From positions 1,922,001 through 1,986,000 of the forward strand of contig NZ_JARJHT010000001.1 in the NCBI RefSeq assembly GCF_029269745.1: DNA of 64,000 nt, written 5' to 3'. This stretch comes from Polluticoccus soli. Its GTDB lineage: Bacteria; Bacteroidota; Bacteroidia; Chitinophagales; Chitinophagaceae. The notes below the pieces were generated by a model, which had not been told where the DNA came from, ran no database searches, and saw only the letters and a program-made list of their open reading frames with translations. Positions 25,901 through 34,760 of this stretch are shown here, in pieces. Made by a program: the position numbers and the translations under genes. Numbering within the stretch: the stretch's first letter is position 1; every line of letters begins with the position of its first letter.

Positions 25901-28900
25901 ACCTGAAACGAGGTGGGGCGGTATTATGCGCCCGATTGATAATAGTGACTTTGAACAGGCCAACGTGGAGTTTATCGAACTCTGGGTGATGGATCCGTTC
26001 ATCAACAATCCGGATGCTAATGGTGGTTCACTCTATATCAACCTTGGTAACGTTTCTGAAGATGTATTGAAGGACGAGAGGAAGTTTTTTGAGAATGGTA
26101 TTCCTTATCCCGAAGACAATACCAAGCTGGTAAAGACAGTTTGGGGCAATGTTCCGAAATTTTCAAATGAGATCACCAAGGCGTTTGAAACAGATCCAGC
26201 ATCGAGAGCTTTACAGGATGTAGGCTATGATGGTTTGAATAATGAAGCTGAACGCAGCCATTTTGCTAACTACCTAGCGGCTGCTCAGGGAGCAGTTGAT
26301 GCTACTGCTTACAAGTCTATCAACGACGATCCGTCAAGCGATGATTTCAAATACATTTATGATTACCCCGCAAGCACACCTGTATTGGAGCGCTATAAAC
26401 GTTTCAGCAACCCACATGGTAACGCACCTGTGGAGTCAGGTTCAAATACTGGTCTTGCATCTGGTGGAACTAACGTACCGGAATCAGAAGATATCAACCG
26501 CGACAACACGCTGAACGTTGCTGAAGATTATTATCAATATCGTATAGACTTCACACCTGACATGCAGGTGGGTTCCAATTATATCATTGATAAGAAGACT
26601 ACGCCTGTGAAGCTTCCTAACGGTACTACCGAAAATGAAACATGGTACCAGATGAAAATACCTATCCGCGAGTACAGCCATAAAATCGGTAATATTTCCG
26701 ACTTCAGGTCTATACGTTTTATGCGTATGTTCCTGAATGGTTTTGAGGATAGCGTGGTGCTTCGTTTTGCGCGCATGGAATTGGGTCGTAACAACTGGCG
26801 CCGTTATCAATTCTCTATGCGTGATCCGCGTATCGTAGTTCCGATCACAGATCCGGATAAAACAGAATTTGCCGTTACATCAGTAAGTGTTGAAGAAAAT
26901 ACAAAACGTCAACCGATCCCATACCTGATGCCTCCGGGTGTAAGCCGTCAGAATGCACAGGTAGCCAGCGCGCAAACAGTGCAGCTGAACGAGCAGGCGC
27001 TGGCATTGCAGGTGTGCAACCTGGAAGATGGTGACGCGCGTGCTGTATTTAAAGAGGTGAGCGTAGATATGCGTCAGTTCTCAGGACTGCGTATGTTTAT
27101 CCATGCTGAGTCTCGTATAGGCCAGCAGCCGTTGCGCGATGGCGATCTGCGTGCTGTTATTCGTATCGGTAGCGACTTTACGACCAACTACTATGAGTAC
27201 CAGGTACCGCTGAAAGTAACTCCGAATGGTAACAGTTCGGCAGATGTAATATGGCCGGAGGAAAACCGCCTTGACCTTATACTCGAAGACCTGGTGAAGG
27301 TAAAAACCGAAAGGAATAACAAGGGTATACAAAGCTTCATTCCATACGAAACGGTAGATAGCAAGGGCAATATCATATCAATATTGGGTAACCCGAATAT
27401 TGGCGAGGCCAAAACTGTGATGCTTGGCATCCGCAATCCGCTGAAGAGTGCAGAAACACCAAACGATGATGGCCTCGCAAAATGTGCTGAAGTATGGTTC
27501 AACGAACTGCGCATGATAGGACTGAATGAAAAGCCGGGTTATGCAGCAGCAGGTAAAGTGACTGTGCAACTGGCTGATCTTGGCAATGTGAATCTGAGTG
27601 GTAGTATGCACACACAAGGTTATGGTAATATCGACCAGAAATTGAACCAGCGTTTCCGCGATGATTTCTATCAATACAACGCGTCTACCAATGTCAACGT
27701 AGGAAAACTCATGCCGCGCAAGTGGGGCGTTCAGCTGCCTGTGTTTGTTGGATATTCAGAGAATATCAGCAATCCGCAATACGATCCGTTCGACCTGGAC
27801 GTGACGTTCAAGGATAAGCTGGATAATGCGCGCGATCAGGCGCAACGTGATTCACTGAGGAAAATCGCGCAGGACTTCACATCTATAACATCATTTAACC
27901 TGTCTAACGTTCGCGTATTGGGTAATCCTGAAAAACAGAATAAGACAGTGATGCCGTGGAGTGTGAAGAACTTTGACCTGAACTATGCATACAACAAACA
28001 GTTCAAGCGCAACCCTATAATCGAGTCGGATGAACTGGTGAACCAGCGCCTTGGCCTTGGTTATACATACAATATTAAATCACGACCAATAGAGCCGTTC
28101 AAATCGTTAGTGCGTTCAAAGTCTAAATGGCTCTCACTGATCAAAGACTTCAATTTTAACCTGCTACCTGCCAACGTTTCCGTTCGTAGCGATATGAACC
28201 GCATCGTTGATGAAACAATGGTTCGAAATGTGTCTGACGCGATCGTTAAGATCAAACCAACTTATTTCAAAAACTTTACGTGGACCAGGTTGTATACTAT
28301 GCGTTGGGAATTGTCACGCTCGCTGTCGTTCGACTATACTGCTACTAACAACTCGCGCATTGATGAGCCGATTGGACGTATAGATACCAAAGAAAAACGC
28401 GATTCGCTTATTGACAAGATCGAGACATTTGGTCGTAATACTTATTACACACAGCAGTTCAATGCTAGCTATAATGTGCCGCTGCAAAAGCTGCCGATCA
28501 CAGACTGGACGAGCATCAGGCTGACTTACGGCGCTAACTATAGCTGGACCGCAGCATCGTTGTTGACAAAAGAGTTAGGGAACACGATCGGTAACACGCA
28601 AACCAAACAGGTAAATACCGAGCTTAACTTCCTGCAGCTCTATAATAAAAATCGCTGGTTGCGTGCAGTAAACCAGCCTAGACCAACCGGCCGCAATCAG
28701 CCGGATAAAAAAGCTGACGAAAAGAAAGTAAAAGACTTGCGCGCCAGCCAACGAAACAATAAGCCGGGCTCGTCGAAAACAGCAGATACAACAAAACCTG
28801 AAGTGATCAACACTGCTAATCTTACAGACAAGCAACTTGACTCTTTGCGCAAGTCGATGAAAGCGAAAGAAGTGGCGAAGAGTAAAGAGCAAAAGGCAAA

Positions 28901-30380
28901 AGAAAAGCGCGATCGCAAACTGGCTCGTCAAAAGAAACGTAACACGCCTATGTCGGTATCAGGAGGCGAACGTTTTGTTGGCAGGTTGCTGACAATGGTA
29001 AGGCGTAGCACTGTGTCTTTGACCGAGAACTCTGGTACCGTTTTGCCGGGCTATATGGATAGCACCAGGTATATGGGTGTAAACGACCAGACCTTGGCGC
29101 CCGGATTTGATTTTGTATATGGCTACCAGCCAGACAGAGCATGGCTCGAAACGCAGTCGTTCAAAAACCGTCTGAGCCGCGATACGCTGTTCAATTCACA
29201 GTTCCAGCAGCAGTACTCACAGAATCTGAATATTACAACAACGGTAGAACCGATCGCCGACCTGCGTGCAGACATCAGCTTTACACGTACGTTCAGTAAA
29301 ACACATAACGAACTGTTCAAAGACACTACCAACAATGGCCTGCCGTTCACTCACAATAGTCCTTATGAAACTGGTGCCTTCACGGTTTCTTATATTGGTT
29401 TAGGTACGATGTTCAAACCCTCAGAGGTGAATTCTGGCGTTTATTTGCAGTTCCTTAAAAATCGTGAGATAGTTTCTGAAAGGCTTGGACGCAACAACCC
29501 GTATTCGGGTGGCATCCCTGACCCTGCCGATCCGACCTATTCAAAAGGCTACGGACGTTATTCGCAGGATGTGCTGGTTCCGGCATTCATAGCCGCTTAC
29601 AGTGGTAAGAGCGCCAGCGACGTTGCGCTGGTCGACCACAACAACAATAATGTACGCAGTAATCCATTCAAATATTATACGCCTAAGCCGAACTGGCGCG
29701 TAACATATAATGGTCTGTCTAAGCTGCCAATGTTTAGCCAGTATATGAACAACCTGGTACTGAATCACACGTACACGGGTACGCTGGCAATGAATAGTTT
29801 TGTATCAGCATTGTTCTTCCAGGATATTTATAGTGTTGGCTTCCCGTCGTTCCTTGACTCTAACTCGGGCAACTTCGTACCTTTCTACCAGGTGCCGAAC
29901 GTTACCTTCTCTGAGCAGCTGAACCCGATGATCGGTATCGATGCCTCGTTTAAGAATAATTTCACAGCACGTTTCGACCTGCGTAAAACACGTACTGTGG
30001 CACTGAGCATGGTAGACTACCAGGTGAGCGAAACAAGAAGTACAGAATATGTGGTTGGTGCCGGTTACCGCATTCGTGGATTGGTGCTGCCGTTCGAACT
30101 GTTTGGCGTGAAGAAACTGGATAACGACCTGAACATCAAAATGGATATAGGGCTGCGCGACGATAAGACCACCAACAATTACCTGGCGCAGAACATTGCG
30201 GTGACGACCCGTGGCCAAAAGGTGATCACTATATCGCCGTCTGTAGACTATATCATCAGCGACAAACTCACCCTCAGGTTCTTCTACGACAGGCGCCAGA
30301 GCATACCATACACCACCAACTCGTTCCCGATCACGACGACGCGGGCAGGCGTCACCCTCAGATTCATCTTTGCACAATAA
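22977..30380 (+). CDS. sprA: Type IX secretion outer-membrane translocon SprA
   Basis: SprA (Sov in Porphyromonas) is the giant outer-membrane barrel through which T9SS cargo passes; it is also needed for gliding in motile species. The 2467-residue length, N-terminal signal (KFLFFIALVVAIANAAA), repeated barrel blocks and the position after ruvA all agree. It starts at GTG 22977; no better codon is close. A Lys/Arg-rich, probably disordered segment lies about residues 1908-1994 (runs such as KAKEVAKSKEQKAKEKR). A terminator follows at 30384. Presence of SprA implies that other T9SS genes lie elsewhere. Confidence 0.95.
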   Translation: MKGHSYFGYKFLFFIALVVAIANAAARGHDEDFTFDNPDPAPDTPATDTTRRLRFPIYDRTGVPGEKVPSSIDLKSPSNVEKSVEYDPEEGRYYFTEKIGDEFIRNPNYLTMDEYLKYQGQQDEQAYWKRRLDALTLFNKKPQLPTMYKEGLFDRIFGGNTISVRPQGNVDVTFGGNWQNIKNPTLPARAQKYGIFDFDMQMNINLLATVGDKLKLNISNNTKATFDYQNIQKLEYTGKEDEIIKKIEAGSVSFPLNSSLISGVQSLFGIKTQLQFGKLWVTGVLSQQRSKRQSLTIQGGSQTQQFAIKADDYEENRHFLLGHYFRNNYNKALERYPLISSLVQINKIEVWVTNTTGATEGIRNVIAFMDLGEENPYNQMHRGAVRGIPMGLPDNSQNNLYSQLLQNPLARNQGSNISAVQSLGDSNGREFFPVTARKLNPSEFSFHPQLGYISLNTQLNPYDVLAVAYRYTYNGKVYQVGEFAEDLPPTNNTNQNSNDQKTLFLKLLKGTAPNPQLPVWDLMMKNVYALGGLGVSKEEFRLNVLYQDPGGGEKRYFPEGPNTGKLLLEMFNLDRLNFQNDPAPDGIFDFVEGITINTQQGKIMFPLLEPFGDDLKPQLGGGSQLDKKYLYTILYDSTKTVARQFQQNNRYVIKGSYKSASSSEVFLGGFNIPQGSVSVSAGGQKLVENVDYQIDYGLGRLKILNSGILNSGIPINVQYEDNATFGFQTQNFIGTRLDYYFSDKLSIGSTLMRLTERPFTNKTTFGEDPIKNTVIGVDANYQSEFPALTRALDQLPLFSTTAPSFVNVTGEVAGLLPSHSKQINALDPEGSVYIDDFEGTRSSYDLKFPATAWKLSSTPVGALDKTNRSILPEATASENLAYGKNRAKLAWYFLEPTLVDGNNGIPDHVKKDPNQHYIRLVQQQEVFPEKSTNALQNALSTLDLAFYPKERGPYNYDVTRSAVSEGLNPDGSLARPETRWGGIMRPIDNSDFEQANVEFIELWVMDPFINNPDANGGSLYINLGNVSEDVLKDERKFFENGIPYPEDNTKLVKTVWGNVPKFSNEITKAFETDPASRALQDVGYDGLNNEAERSHFANYLAAAQGAVDATAYKSINDDPSSDDFKYIYDYPASTPVLERYKRFSNPHGNAPVESGSNTGLASGGTNVPESEDINRDNTLNVAEDYYQYRIDFTPDMQVGSNYIIDKKTTPVKLPNGTTENETWYQMKIPIREYSHKIGNISDFRSIRFMRMFLNGFEDSVVLRFARMELGRNNWRRYQFSMRDPRIVVPITDPDKTEFAVTSVSVEENTKRQPIPYLMPPGVSRQNAQVASAQTVQLNEQALALQVCNLEDGDARAVFKEVSVDMRQFSGLRMFIHAESRIGQQPLRDGDLRAVIRIGSDFTTNYYEYQVPLKVTPNGNSSADVIWPEENRLDLILEDLVKVKTERNNKGIQSFIPYETVDSKGNIISILGNPNIGEAKTVMLGIRNPLKSAETPNDDGLAKCAEVWFNELRMIGLNEKPGYAAAGKVTVQLADLGNVNLSGSMHTQGYGNIDQKLNQRFRDDFYQYNASTNVNVGKLMPRKWGVQLPVFVGYSENISNPQYDPFDLDVTFKDKLDNARDQAQRDSLRKIAQDFTSITSFNLSNVRVLGNPEKQNKTVMPWSVKNFDLNYAYNKQFKRNPIIESDELVNQRLGLGYTYNIKSRPIEPFKSLVRSKSKWLSLIKDFNFNLLPANVSVRSDMNRIVDETMVRNVSDAIVKIKPTYFKNFTWTRLYTMRWELSRSLSFDYTATNNSRIDEPIGRIDTKEKRDSLIDKIETFGRNTYYTQQFNASYNVPLQKLPITDWTSIRLTYGANYSWTAASLLTKELGNTIGNTQTKQVNTELNFLQLYNKNRWLRAVNQPRPTGRNQPDKKADEKKVKDLRASQRNNKPGSSKTADTTKPEVINTANLTDKQLDSLRKSMKAKEVAKSKEQKAKEKRDRKLARQKKRNTPMSVSGGERFVGRLLTMVRRSTVSLTENSGTVLPGYMDSTRYMGVNDQTLAPGFDFVYGYQPDRAWLETQSFKNRLSRDTLFNSQFQQQYSQNLNITTTVEPIADLRADISFTRTFSKTHNELFKDTTNNGLPFTHNSPYETGAFTVSYIGLGTMFKPSEVNSGVYLQFLKNREIVSERLGRNNPYSGGIPDPADPTYSKGYGRYSQDVLVPAFIAAYSGKSASDVALVDHNNNNVRSNPFKYYTPKPNWRVTYNGLSKLPMFSQYMNNLVLNHTYTGTLAMNSFVSALFFQDIYSVGFPSFLDSNSGNFVPFYQVPNVTFSEQLNPMIGIDASFKNNFTARFDLRKTRTVALSMVDYQVSETRSTEYVVGAGYRIRGLVLPFELFGVKKLDNDLNIKMDIGLRDDKTTNNYLAQNIAVTTRGQKVITISPSVDYIISDKLTLRFFYDRRQSIPYTTNSFPITTTRAGVTLRFIFAQ

Positions 30381-30383
30381 TAT

Positions 30384-30409
30384 GTTTCCCGCCACACATG
30401 GCGGGAAAC
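30384..30409 (+). terminator. Terminator after sprA
   Basis: GTTTCCCGCCA and TGGCGGGAAAC form a perfect 11-bp stem with a four-base loop, followed by TTGTTTT. Confidence 0.78.
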
Positions 30410-30466
30410 TTGTTTTATGATAAGTTAAGATGATATATATCAACCGCCAGTTTGGCGCTTAAATGT

Positions 30467-30474
30467 TATATTTG
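30467..30474 (+). promoter_or_regulatory. Promoter core of paaABCD
   Basis: TATATTTG is an exact TAnnTTTG match, 21 bases before ATG 30496. It makes the in-frame ATG at 30463, which lies upstream of the expected transcription start, an unlikely initiation codon. The upstream TTTG at 30451 is only 12 bases away, so the -33 box is poorly placed. Confidence 0.5.
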
Positions 30475-30495
30475 TACCTCAAAATTCATAGTGGA

Positions 30496-31446
30496 ATGAC
30501 TGTACAGTCGTTTGAAAAAGGCTTTAACGACAAGCTCGATAAGGAACTGACCATCGAGCCGCGTGACTGGATGCCGGATGACTACCGGAAGACACTCATC
30601 AGGCAGATATCGCAGCATGCGCATAGCGAGATAGTAGGTATGTTGCCTGAGGGCAACTGGATCACGCGTGCCCCATCGTTGCGTCGCAAAGCTGTATTGC
30701 TGGCCAAAGTGCAGGATGAAGGCGGTCATGGTTTATACCTATATAGCGCTGCAGAAACGCTGGGTATTACCCGCGACGAAATGCTGGATCAACTGCACAC
30801 CGGTAAGGCAAAATATTCTTCGATATTCAACTATCCCACTACTACGTGGGCAGATATGGGTGCGATAGGCTGGCTGGTAGATGGTGCTGCCATCATGAAC
30901 CAGGTGCCTCTATGCCGTACATCTTACGGGCCGTACGCGCGTGCTATGGTGCGTGTGTGCAAGGAAGAGAGCTTTCACCAGCGCCAGGGTTTTGAGATCA
31001 TGCTAACGCTGGCAAAGGGTACCGAACAACAAAAGAAGATGGCACAGGATGCGTTGAACCGCTGGTGGTGGCCATCTATCATGATGTTTGGTCCTTCGGA
31101 TGAAAACAGCCCGCACACAGAGCAAAGCATGCGCTGGCGTATCAAACGTTTTACCAACGACGAACTCCGTCAGAAGTTTGTTGACGTAACGGTAGAACAA
31201 ACCAGGATACTTGGCCTCGAAGTGCCCGATAAAGACCTGAAATGGAACGAAGAGCGTGGTCACTACGATTATGGCCAGATCAACTGGGATGAGTTTTGGG
31301 CAGTGGTAAAAGGTCACGGTCCATGCAATAAAGAACGTCTCGAAGCGCGTAAGAACGCATGGGACGACGGTGAATGGGTTCGTGATGCTGCCATGGCTTA
31401 CTCTCAAAAACGTAAAGAACGCGCTGCAAAAAAAGAAGCTGCATAA
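30496..31446 (+). CDS. paaA: 1,2-phenylacetyl-CoA epoxidase subunit PaaA
   Basis: PaaA is the catalytic di-iron subunit that epoxidises the ring of phenylacetyl-CoA. The iron-ligand helices are visible ([20 protein letters not shown] and [16 protein letters not shown]), along with [18 protein letters not shown] and the C-terminal [14 protein letters not shown]. Predicted 316 aa from ATG 30496, which the promoter core upstream supports. It leads paaABCD on one strand with gaps of 47, 22 and 93 bases. The reductase gene paaE is not in the cluster. Confidence 0.95.
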   Translation: MTVQSFEKGFNDKLDKELTIEPRDWMPDDYRKTLIRQISQHAHSEIVGMLPEGNWITRAPSLRRKAVLLAKVQDEGGHGLYLYSAAETLGITRDEMLDQLHTGKAKYSSIFNYPTTTWADMGAIGWLVDGAAIMNQVPLCRTSYGPYARAMVRVCKEESFHQRQGFEIMLTLAKGTEQQKKMAQDALNRWWWPSIMMFGPSDENSPHTEQSMRWRIKRFTNDELRQKFVDVTVEQTRILGLEVPDKDLKWNEERGHYDYGQINWDEFWAVVKGHGPCNKERLEARKNAWDDGEWVRDAAMAYSQKRKERAAKKEAA

Positions 31447-31493
31447 AATTACATTGGCTACTTCGGTAGCCAACGTTTTCAATAATTGTCCTC

Positions 31494-31796
31494 ATGTCAC
31501 AACAAACTGTAAATAAAGCTGAATGGCCTTTGTGGGAAGTGTTCATCCGTAGCAAAGCTGGCCTTGATCATAAACATGCCGGTAGCCTGCACGCTGCTGA
31601 CGCACAAATGGCGATGGAAAATGCCCGCGATGTATACACCCGCCGTATGGAAGGTGTTAGCATTTGGGTGGTGGAAAGCAAATACGTTCATGCATCAGAT
31701 CCTGGTGAAGCAGATTCTATGTACGAACCGGCTAATGATAAGATCTACCGTCACCCGACGTTTTATGATCTGCCTGATGAATTGAAACACATGTAG
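31494..31796 (+). CDS. paaB: 1,2-phenylacetyl-CoA epoxidase subunit PaaB
   Basis: This 100-residue protein carries the family pattern EWPLWEVFIRSKAGLDHKHAGSLHAADAQMAMENARDVYTRR and ends KIYRHPTFYDLPDELKHM. PaaB bridges PaaAC units of the epoxidase complex and is non-catalytic. It lies 47 bases after paaA and 22 before paaC. Confidence 0.95.
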   Translation: MSQQTVNKAEWPLWEVFIRSKAGLDHKHAGSLHAADAQMAMENARDVYTRRMEGVSIWVVESKYVHASDPGEADSMYEPANDKIYRHPTFYDLPDELKHM

Positions 31797-31818
31797 TTTT
31801 TGACCAACAACAAGAACA

Positions 31819-32640
31819 ATGAGCATTCAGAAACTGCTTTACACATTACAGATCGCAGATAACGCTTTGATTCTCGGTCACCGCATCAGCGAATGGTGCG
31901 GACACGGGCCGATATTAGAACAGGATATAGCGATCACCAACACTGCGCTCGACCATCTGGGCCAGGCGCGTAGTTTGTACCAATATGCAGCCACTCAATT
32001 CAACGCATTATCGCCTGAAGAGAGGGCCGGCCTGTTTACTTCCGCGGCTTTACAAGCCAACATAGCAAACGGAAAACACATTGACGAAGACGACCTCGCC
32101 TACCTGCGTGATGGTTGGGACTTCAGGAATGTGTTGCTGGTAGAGCAGCCAAACAAGGATTGGGCGTACACAGTAGCCCGGTCTTTCCTGTACGATTGTT
32201 TTAGTTACTTCTTTTATTCGGCGCTGAAGAACAGCAAAGACGAAACACTTGCGGCTATTGCTGAGAAATCTCTGAAAGAAGTTACTTACCATATACGCTG
32301 GAGCAGCGAATGGGTTATCAGGCTGGGAGATGGTACGGAAGAAAGCCATGCGCGCATGCAGCAGGCGCTCAACGACCGTTGGGTTTATACCGGAGAGCTA
32401 GTGAAAATGAGCGAGGCCGATAACGCCATGCTGGCTGAAGGCGTGGGAGTTGACCTGAATGCAATTGTGACGCAATGGAAAGAGCGTGTAGCTGCGGTAA
32501 TAGAAGAAGCGACACTGACCTTACCGCCCGATACCTGGATGCAGGAAGGTGGCAAAGAAGGCCGTCATACCGAACACCTGGGTTATATATTGGCTGAGCT
32601 TCAATTTATGCAGCGCGCCTATCCCAACATGGAGTGGTAG
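31819..32640 (+). CDS. paaC: 1,2-phenylacetyl-CoA epoxidase subunit PaaC
   Basis: PaaC is the structural ferritin-like partner of PaaA. The 273-residue sequence contains LILGHRISEWCGHGPILEQDIAITNTALDHLGQAR, YLRDGWDFRNVLLVEQPNKDWAYTVARSFLYDCF and the long helix TYHIRWSSEWVIRLGDGTEESHARMQQAL, all conserved in the family. Third gene of the paa unit. Confidence 0.95.
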   Translation: MSIQKLLYTLQIADNALILGHRISEWCGHGPILEQDIAITNTALDHLGQARSLYQYAATQFNALSPEERAGLFTSAALQANIANGKHIDEDDLAYLRDGWDFRNVLLVEQPNKDWAYTVARSFLYDCFSYFFYSALKNSKDETLAAIAEKSLKEVTYHIRWSSEWVIRLGDGTEESHARMQQALNDRWVYTGELVKMSEADNAMLAEGVGVDLNAIVTQWKERVAAVIEEATLTLPPDTWMQEGGKEGRHTEHLGYILAELQFMQRAYPNMEW

Positions 32641-32733
32641 TTTTTAGCTGATCATATTTCTATAAAAAGTTTTGAGAAGGGTTGAAGGCACATTTAACTT
32701 ATTGTGCTTTCAACTCTTCGTAATTTTACAACA

Positions 32734-33249
32734 ATGAGCGCGAGCGCGAAGAACATATCTAAAGAGCAGGTGTATGAATGGCTGTCATCGGTCACCGATC
32801 CTGAGGTGCCGGTGCTGACTATTCAAGACTTGGGTATTGTTCGCGATGTGATCATAAGTACTACCGACAATGGGCAGCAAGAAATTGCGGTAGTTATTAC
32901 GCCTACCTACAGCGGATGTCCGGCAATGGATGCCATCGCTCTGGGTATTAGGATGGCGTTAGTTGCTAAAGGCTTTCGTCACATAAAAGTAGAGCACCGC
33001 TTGAGCCCGGCCTGGACCACCGACTGGATGACAGAAGAAGGCAAACGAAAGCTGGAACAATATGGCATTGCTCCGCCTATTCGCAAAGCAGTCGATCCGC
33101 TGGGTCTTTTCGAGGAGGACAATGTGTCTTGCCCTCGCTGCCATTCCACTGATACAATACTTGTAAGTCAGTTTGGGCCGACTTCGTGTAAGGCATTATA
33201 CAAATGCCAATCCTGCCATGAGCCGTTTGAGCATTTTAAATGCCATTAA
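32734..33249 (+). CDS. paaD: Phenylacetate degradation protein PaaD (iron-sulfur/iron delivery factor)
   Basis: PaaD is a MIP18/DUF59-type protein thought to mature the epoxidase metal centres. The DUF59 core (VTDPEVPVLTIQDLGIVRDV, VVITPTYSGCPAMDAI) is followed by a C-terminal zinc-binding region with CPRC, CKALYKCQSC and FKCH. ATG 32734 gives 171 aa; an upstream in-frame codon at 32704 precedes a weak promoter core (TAATTTTA) and is less likely. The 93-base gap from paaC and this core hint at a secondary promoter. Confidence 0.93.
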   Translation: MSASAKNISKEQVYEWLSSVTDPEVPVLTIQDLGIVRDVIISTTDNGQQEIAVVITPTYSGCPAMDAIALGIRMALVAKGFRHIKVEHRLSPAWTTDWMTEEGKRKLEQYGIAPPIRKAVDPLGLFEEDNVSCPRCHSTDTILVSQFGPTSCKALYKCQSCHEPFEHFKCH

Positions 33250-33291
33250 GCCAGCAATTATTTGCTAATTTTATTTCAAGTTGTTTTTGCT

Positions 33292-33633
33292 ATGTACGAA
33301 AACAAAAATGAATCGCTTGCACCTTTACACGTTTTTTACAGACGCATATTTCGAAACTTCTTTGTAGCGTCGATGATACTAGGCACCTGTCTGGGTATTG
33401 GTATATTGGGCTACCATTTCACCGATGGTATTCCATGGATAGATTCTTTGCATAATGCATCGATGATATTGAGCGGCATGGGGCCTGTAGTGGAGATACG
33501 CTCAAATGGCGGTAAAGTATTCTCTTCGTTCTATGCCTTGTTTAGCGGTGTAGCATTCATTACTAACATAGGTATCATATTGGCGCCTGCTGCACACAGG
33601 CTGTTTCATATACTGCATCTTGAGGAGGATTGA
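33292..33633 (+). CDS. Two-helix, ion-channel-like membrane protein
   Basis: The 113-residue protein has two membrane spans (about residues 19-40 and 78-100) flanking a re-entrant-looking segment, HNASMILSGMGPVVEIRSNGGKVFSSFYALFSG. This is the layout of a two-helix potassium channel: pore helix, filter, GK turn, then the second span with a FYALFSG pattern. The canonical TVGYGD filter is replaced by LSGMGP, so potassium selectivity is not expected. I infer a channel-derived protein of unknown function. TAATTTTA (33266-33273) is a weak promoter core. It is closely followed by the next gene. Confidence 0.7.
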   Translation: MYENKNESLAPLHVFYRRIFRNFFVASMILGTCLGIGILGYHFTDGIPWIDSLHNASMILSGMGPVVEIRSNGGKVFSSFYALFSGVAFITNIGIILAPAAHRLFHILHLEED

Positions 33634-33635
33634 TG

Positions 33636-34040
33636 ATGAGATTCCTGCTGCTGTTTCTATTGTTTGTTTTTTTAGCATTACACCTGTATGCGCAACAGGA
33701 ACCTCTTAACTACAAGACTGCAACGAAGGAGCTAAAGCAGGCCTATAACGACGGCTCTTATACGCGCTTCAGACTGATGTTGAGTGACCTTGTAGAAGAA
33801 CAGATACCAATGCAGGAACTCGCTGCAGTATTCGATGCGCTGAAACCAACCTATGGACAGATAAGTGCCTTTCATTTTCTCGGTGTTGATGAACAGGGCG
33901 CACGTTATACGGTGAGATTTCAGAAAGGAGCGCTTGATGTGCTTGTACTGCTGGATAGCAGCAACAAAATATCGCGACTTGAGTTTGAACACTATAAAGA
34001 ATTGATAAACGCCGCAGGAGTAAGCGGCAGGAAGCCTTAG
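33636..34040 (+). CDS. Exported small protein (DUF3887-like)
   Basis: A signal peptide (RFLLLFLLFVFLALHLYAQ) precedes a compact alpha/beta domain of about 110 residues resembling DUF3887, which is found alone or before hydrolase domains. AGGAGG at 33623-33628 lies seven bases before ATG 33636 and favours it over the ATG at 33633 and the TTG at 33630. The start is two bases beyond the stop of the channel-like gene, so the two are probably translated together. It ends one base before the convergent rnc stop. Confidence 0.7.
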   Translation: MRFLLLFLLFVFLALHLYAQQEPLNYKTATKELKQAYNDGSYTRFRLMLSDLVEEQIPMQELAAVFDALKPTYGQISAFHFLGVDEQGARYTVRFQKGALDVLVLLDSSNKISRLEFEHYKELINAAGVSGRKP

Positions 34041-34757
34041 TTATTTTACTTTCAGCTTCACCAGCGCTTTTTGCGCTGCTACCTGGCCAGCTTCTTTTTT
34101 GTTGTAGCCAGACCCTGATTCTACCAGTTCTCCATCCAGCATCACACCTATGGTAAACACTTTGCGCGAACCTTCTACTTTCTCATCCAGTGTGTCGAAC
34201 GTGAGCACATAATTATTTTTCTGTGCCCAGCTCAATAGCTGGTTCTTGTAGTTGGTATCGGTGCTCTCCAGCGTTTCGATATCTATATAAGGTTTGATCA
34301 CCTGTTTGAGGATGAACTTGCGTGTACGCGAAAATCCCTGGTCCAGGTACACCGCGCCTATCAAAGCTTCCAGGGCATTACCGAAGATGTGACTGCGGCT
34401 CAGGCCACGGTCATTTTGATTGTACTGTACCAGTTTGTTAAGGCCCATGCGTAGCGCTACGTTGTTCAACGTCTCGCGGCGCACGATGCGTGAGCGCATT
34501 TCTGTCAGGTAACCTTCAGGCTGCGTGGGATATTTTTTGAACAGGTATTCGGCTACAATAGAGCCTAAAATAGCATCGCCCAAAAATTCAAGACGCTCAT
34601 TGTTTTGAGCCAGTTCTTCAATTTTTGAGCGGTGCATTAAAGCAAGCTGGTAATACGGTAGATGCTTGGGGGTGTAACCCAGCAAGTGCTCCAGTTGTAA
34701 TACCAGCTGCTTGTTTGGAGAAAAAAAATGTAGTATCCGTGCCGTAAACCGACGCAA
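34041..34757 (-). CDS. rnc: Ribonuclease III
   Basis: RNase III cuts double-stranded RNA, including the 30S rRNA precursor. The catalytic signature NNERLEFLGDAILGSIVAEYLF is intact, as is the second acidic site (FGNALEALIGAVYLDQG). A C-terminal double-stranded RNA-binding domain ends KKEAGQVAAQKALVKLKVK. The start is TTG 34757, three bases after the fabF stop; no ATG occurs before the conserved domain. Order acpP-fabF-rnc is conserved in many bacteria. Confidence 0.93.
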   Translation of the reverse strand: MRRFTARILHFFSPNKQLVLQLEHLLGYTPKHLPYYQLALMHRSKIEELAQNNERLEFLGDAILGSIVAEYLFKKYPTQPEGYLTEMRSRIVRRETLNNVALRMGLNKLVQYNQNDRGLSRSHIFGNALEALIGAVYLDQGFSRTRKFILKQVIKPYIDIETLESTDTNYKNQLLSWAQKNNYVLTFDTLDEKVEGSRKVFTIGVMLDGELVESGSGYNKKEAGQVAAQKALVKLKVK

Positions 34758-34760
34758 AGC

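Noticed and set aside
30463-30495. ATG 30463 as the start of paaA
   Set aside because: The promoter core TATATTTG at 30467-30474 lies downstream of it; ATG 30496 fits the family start.
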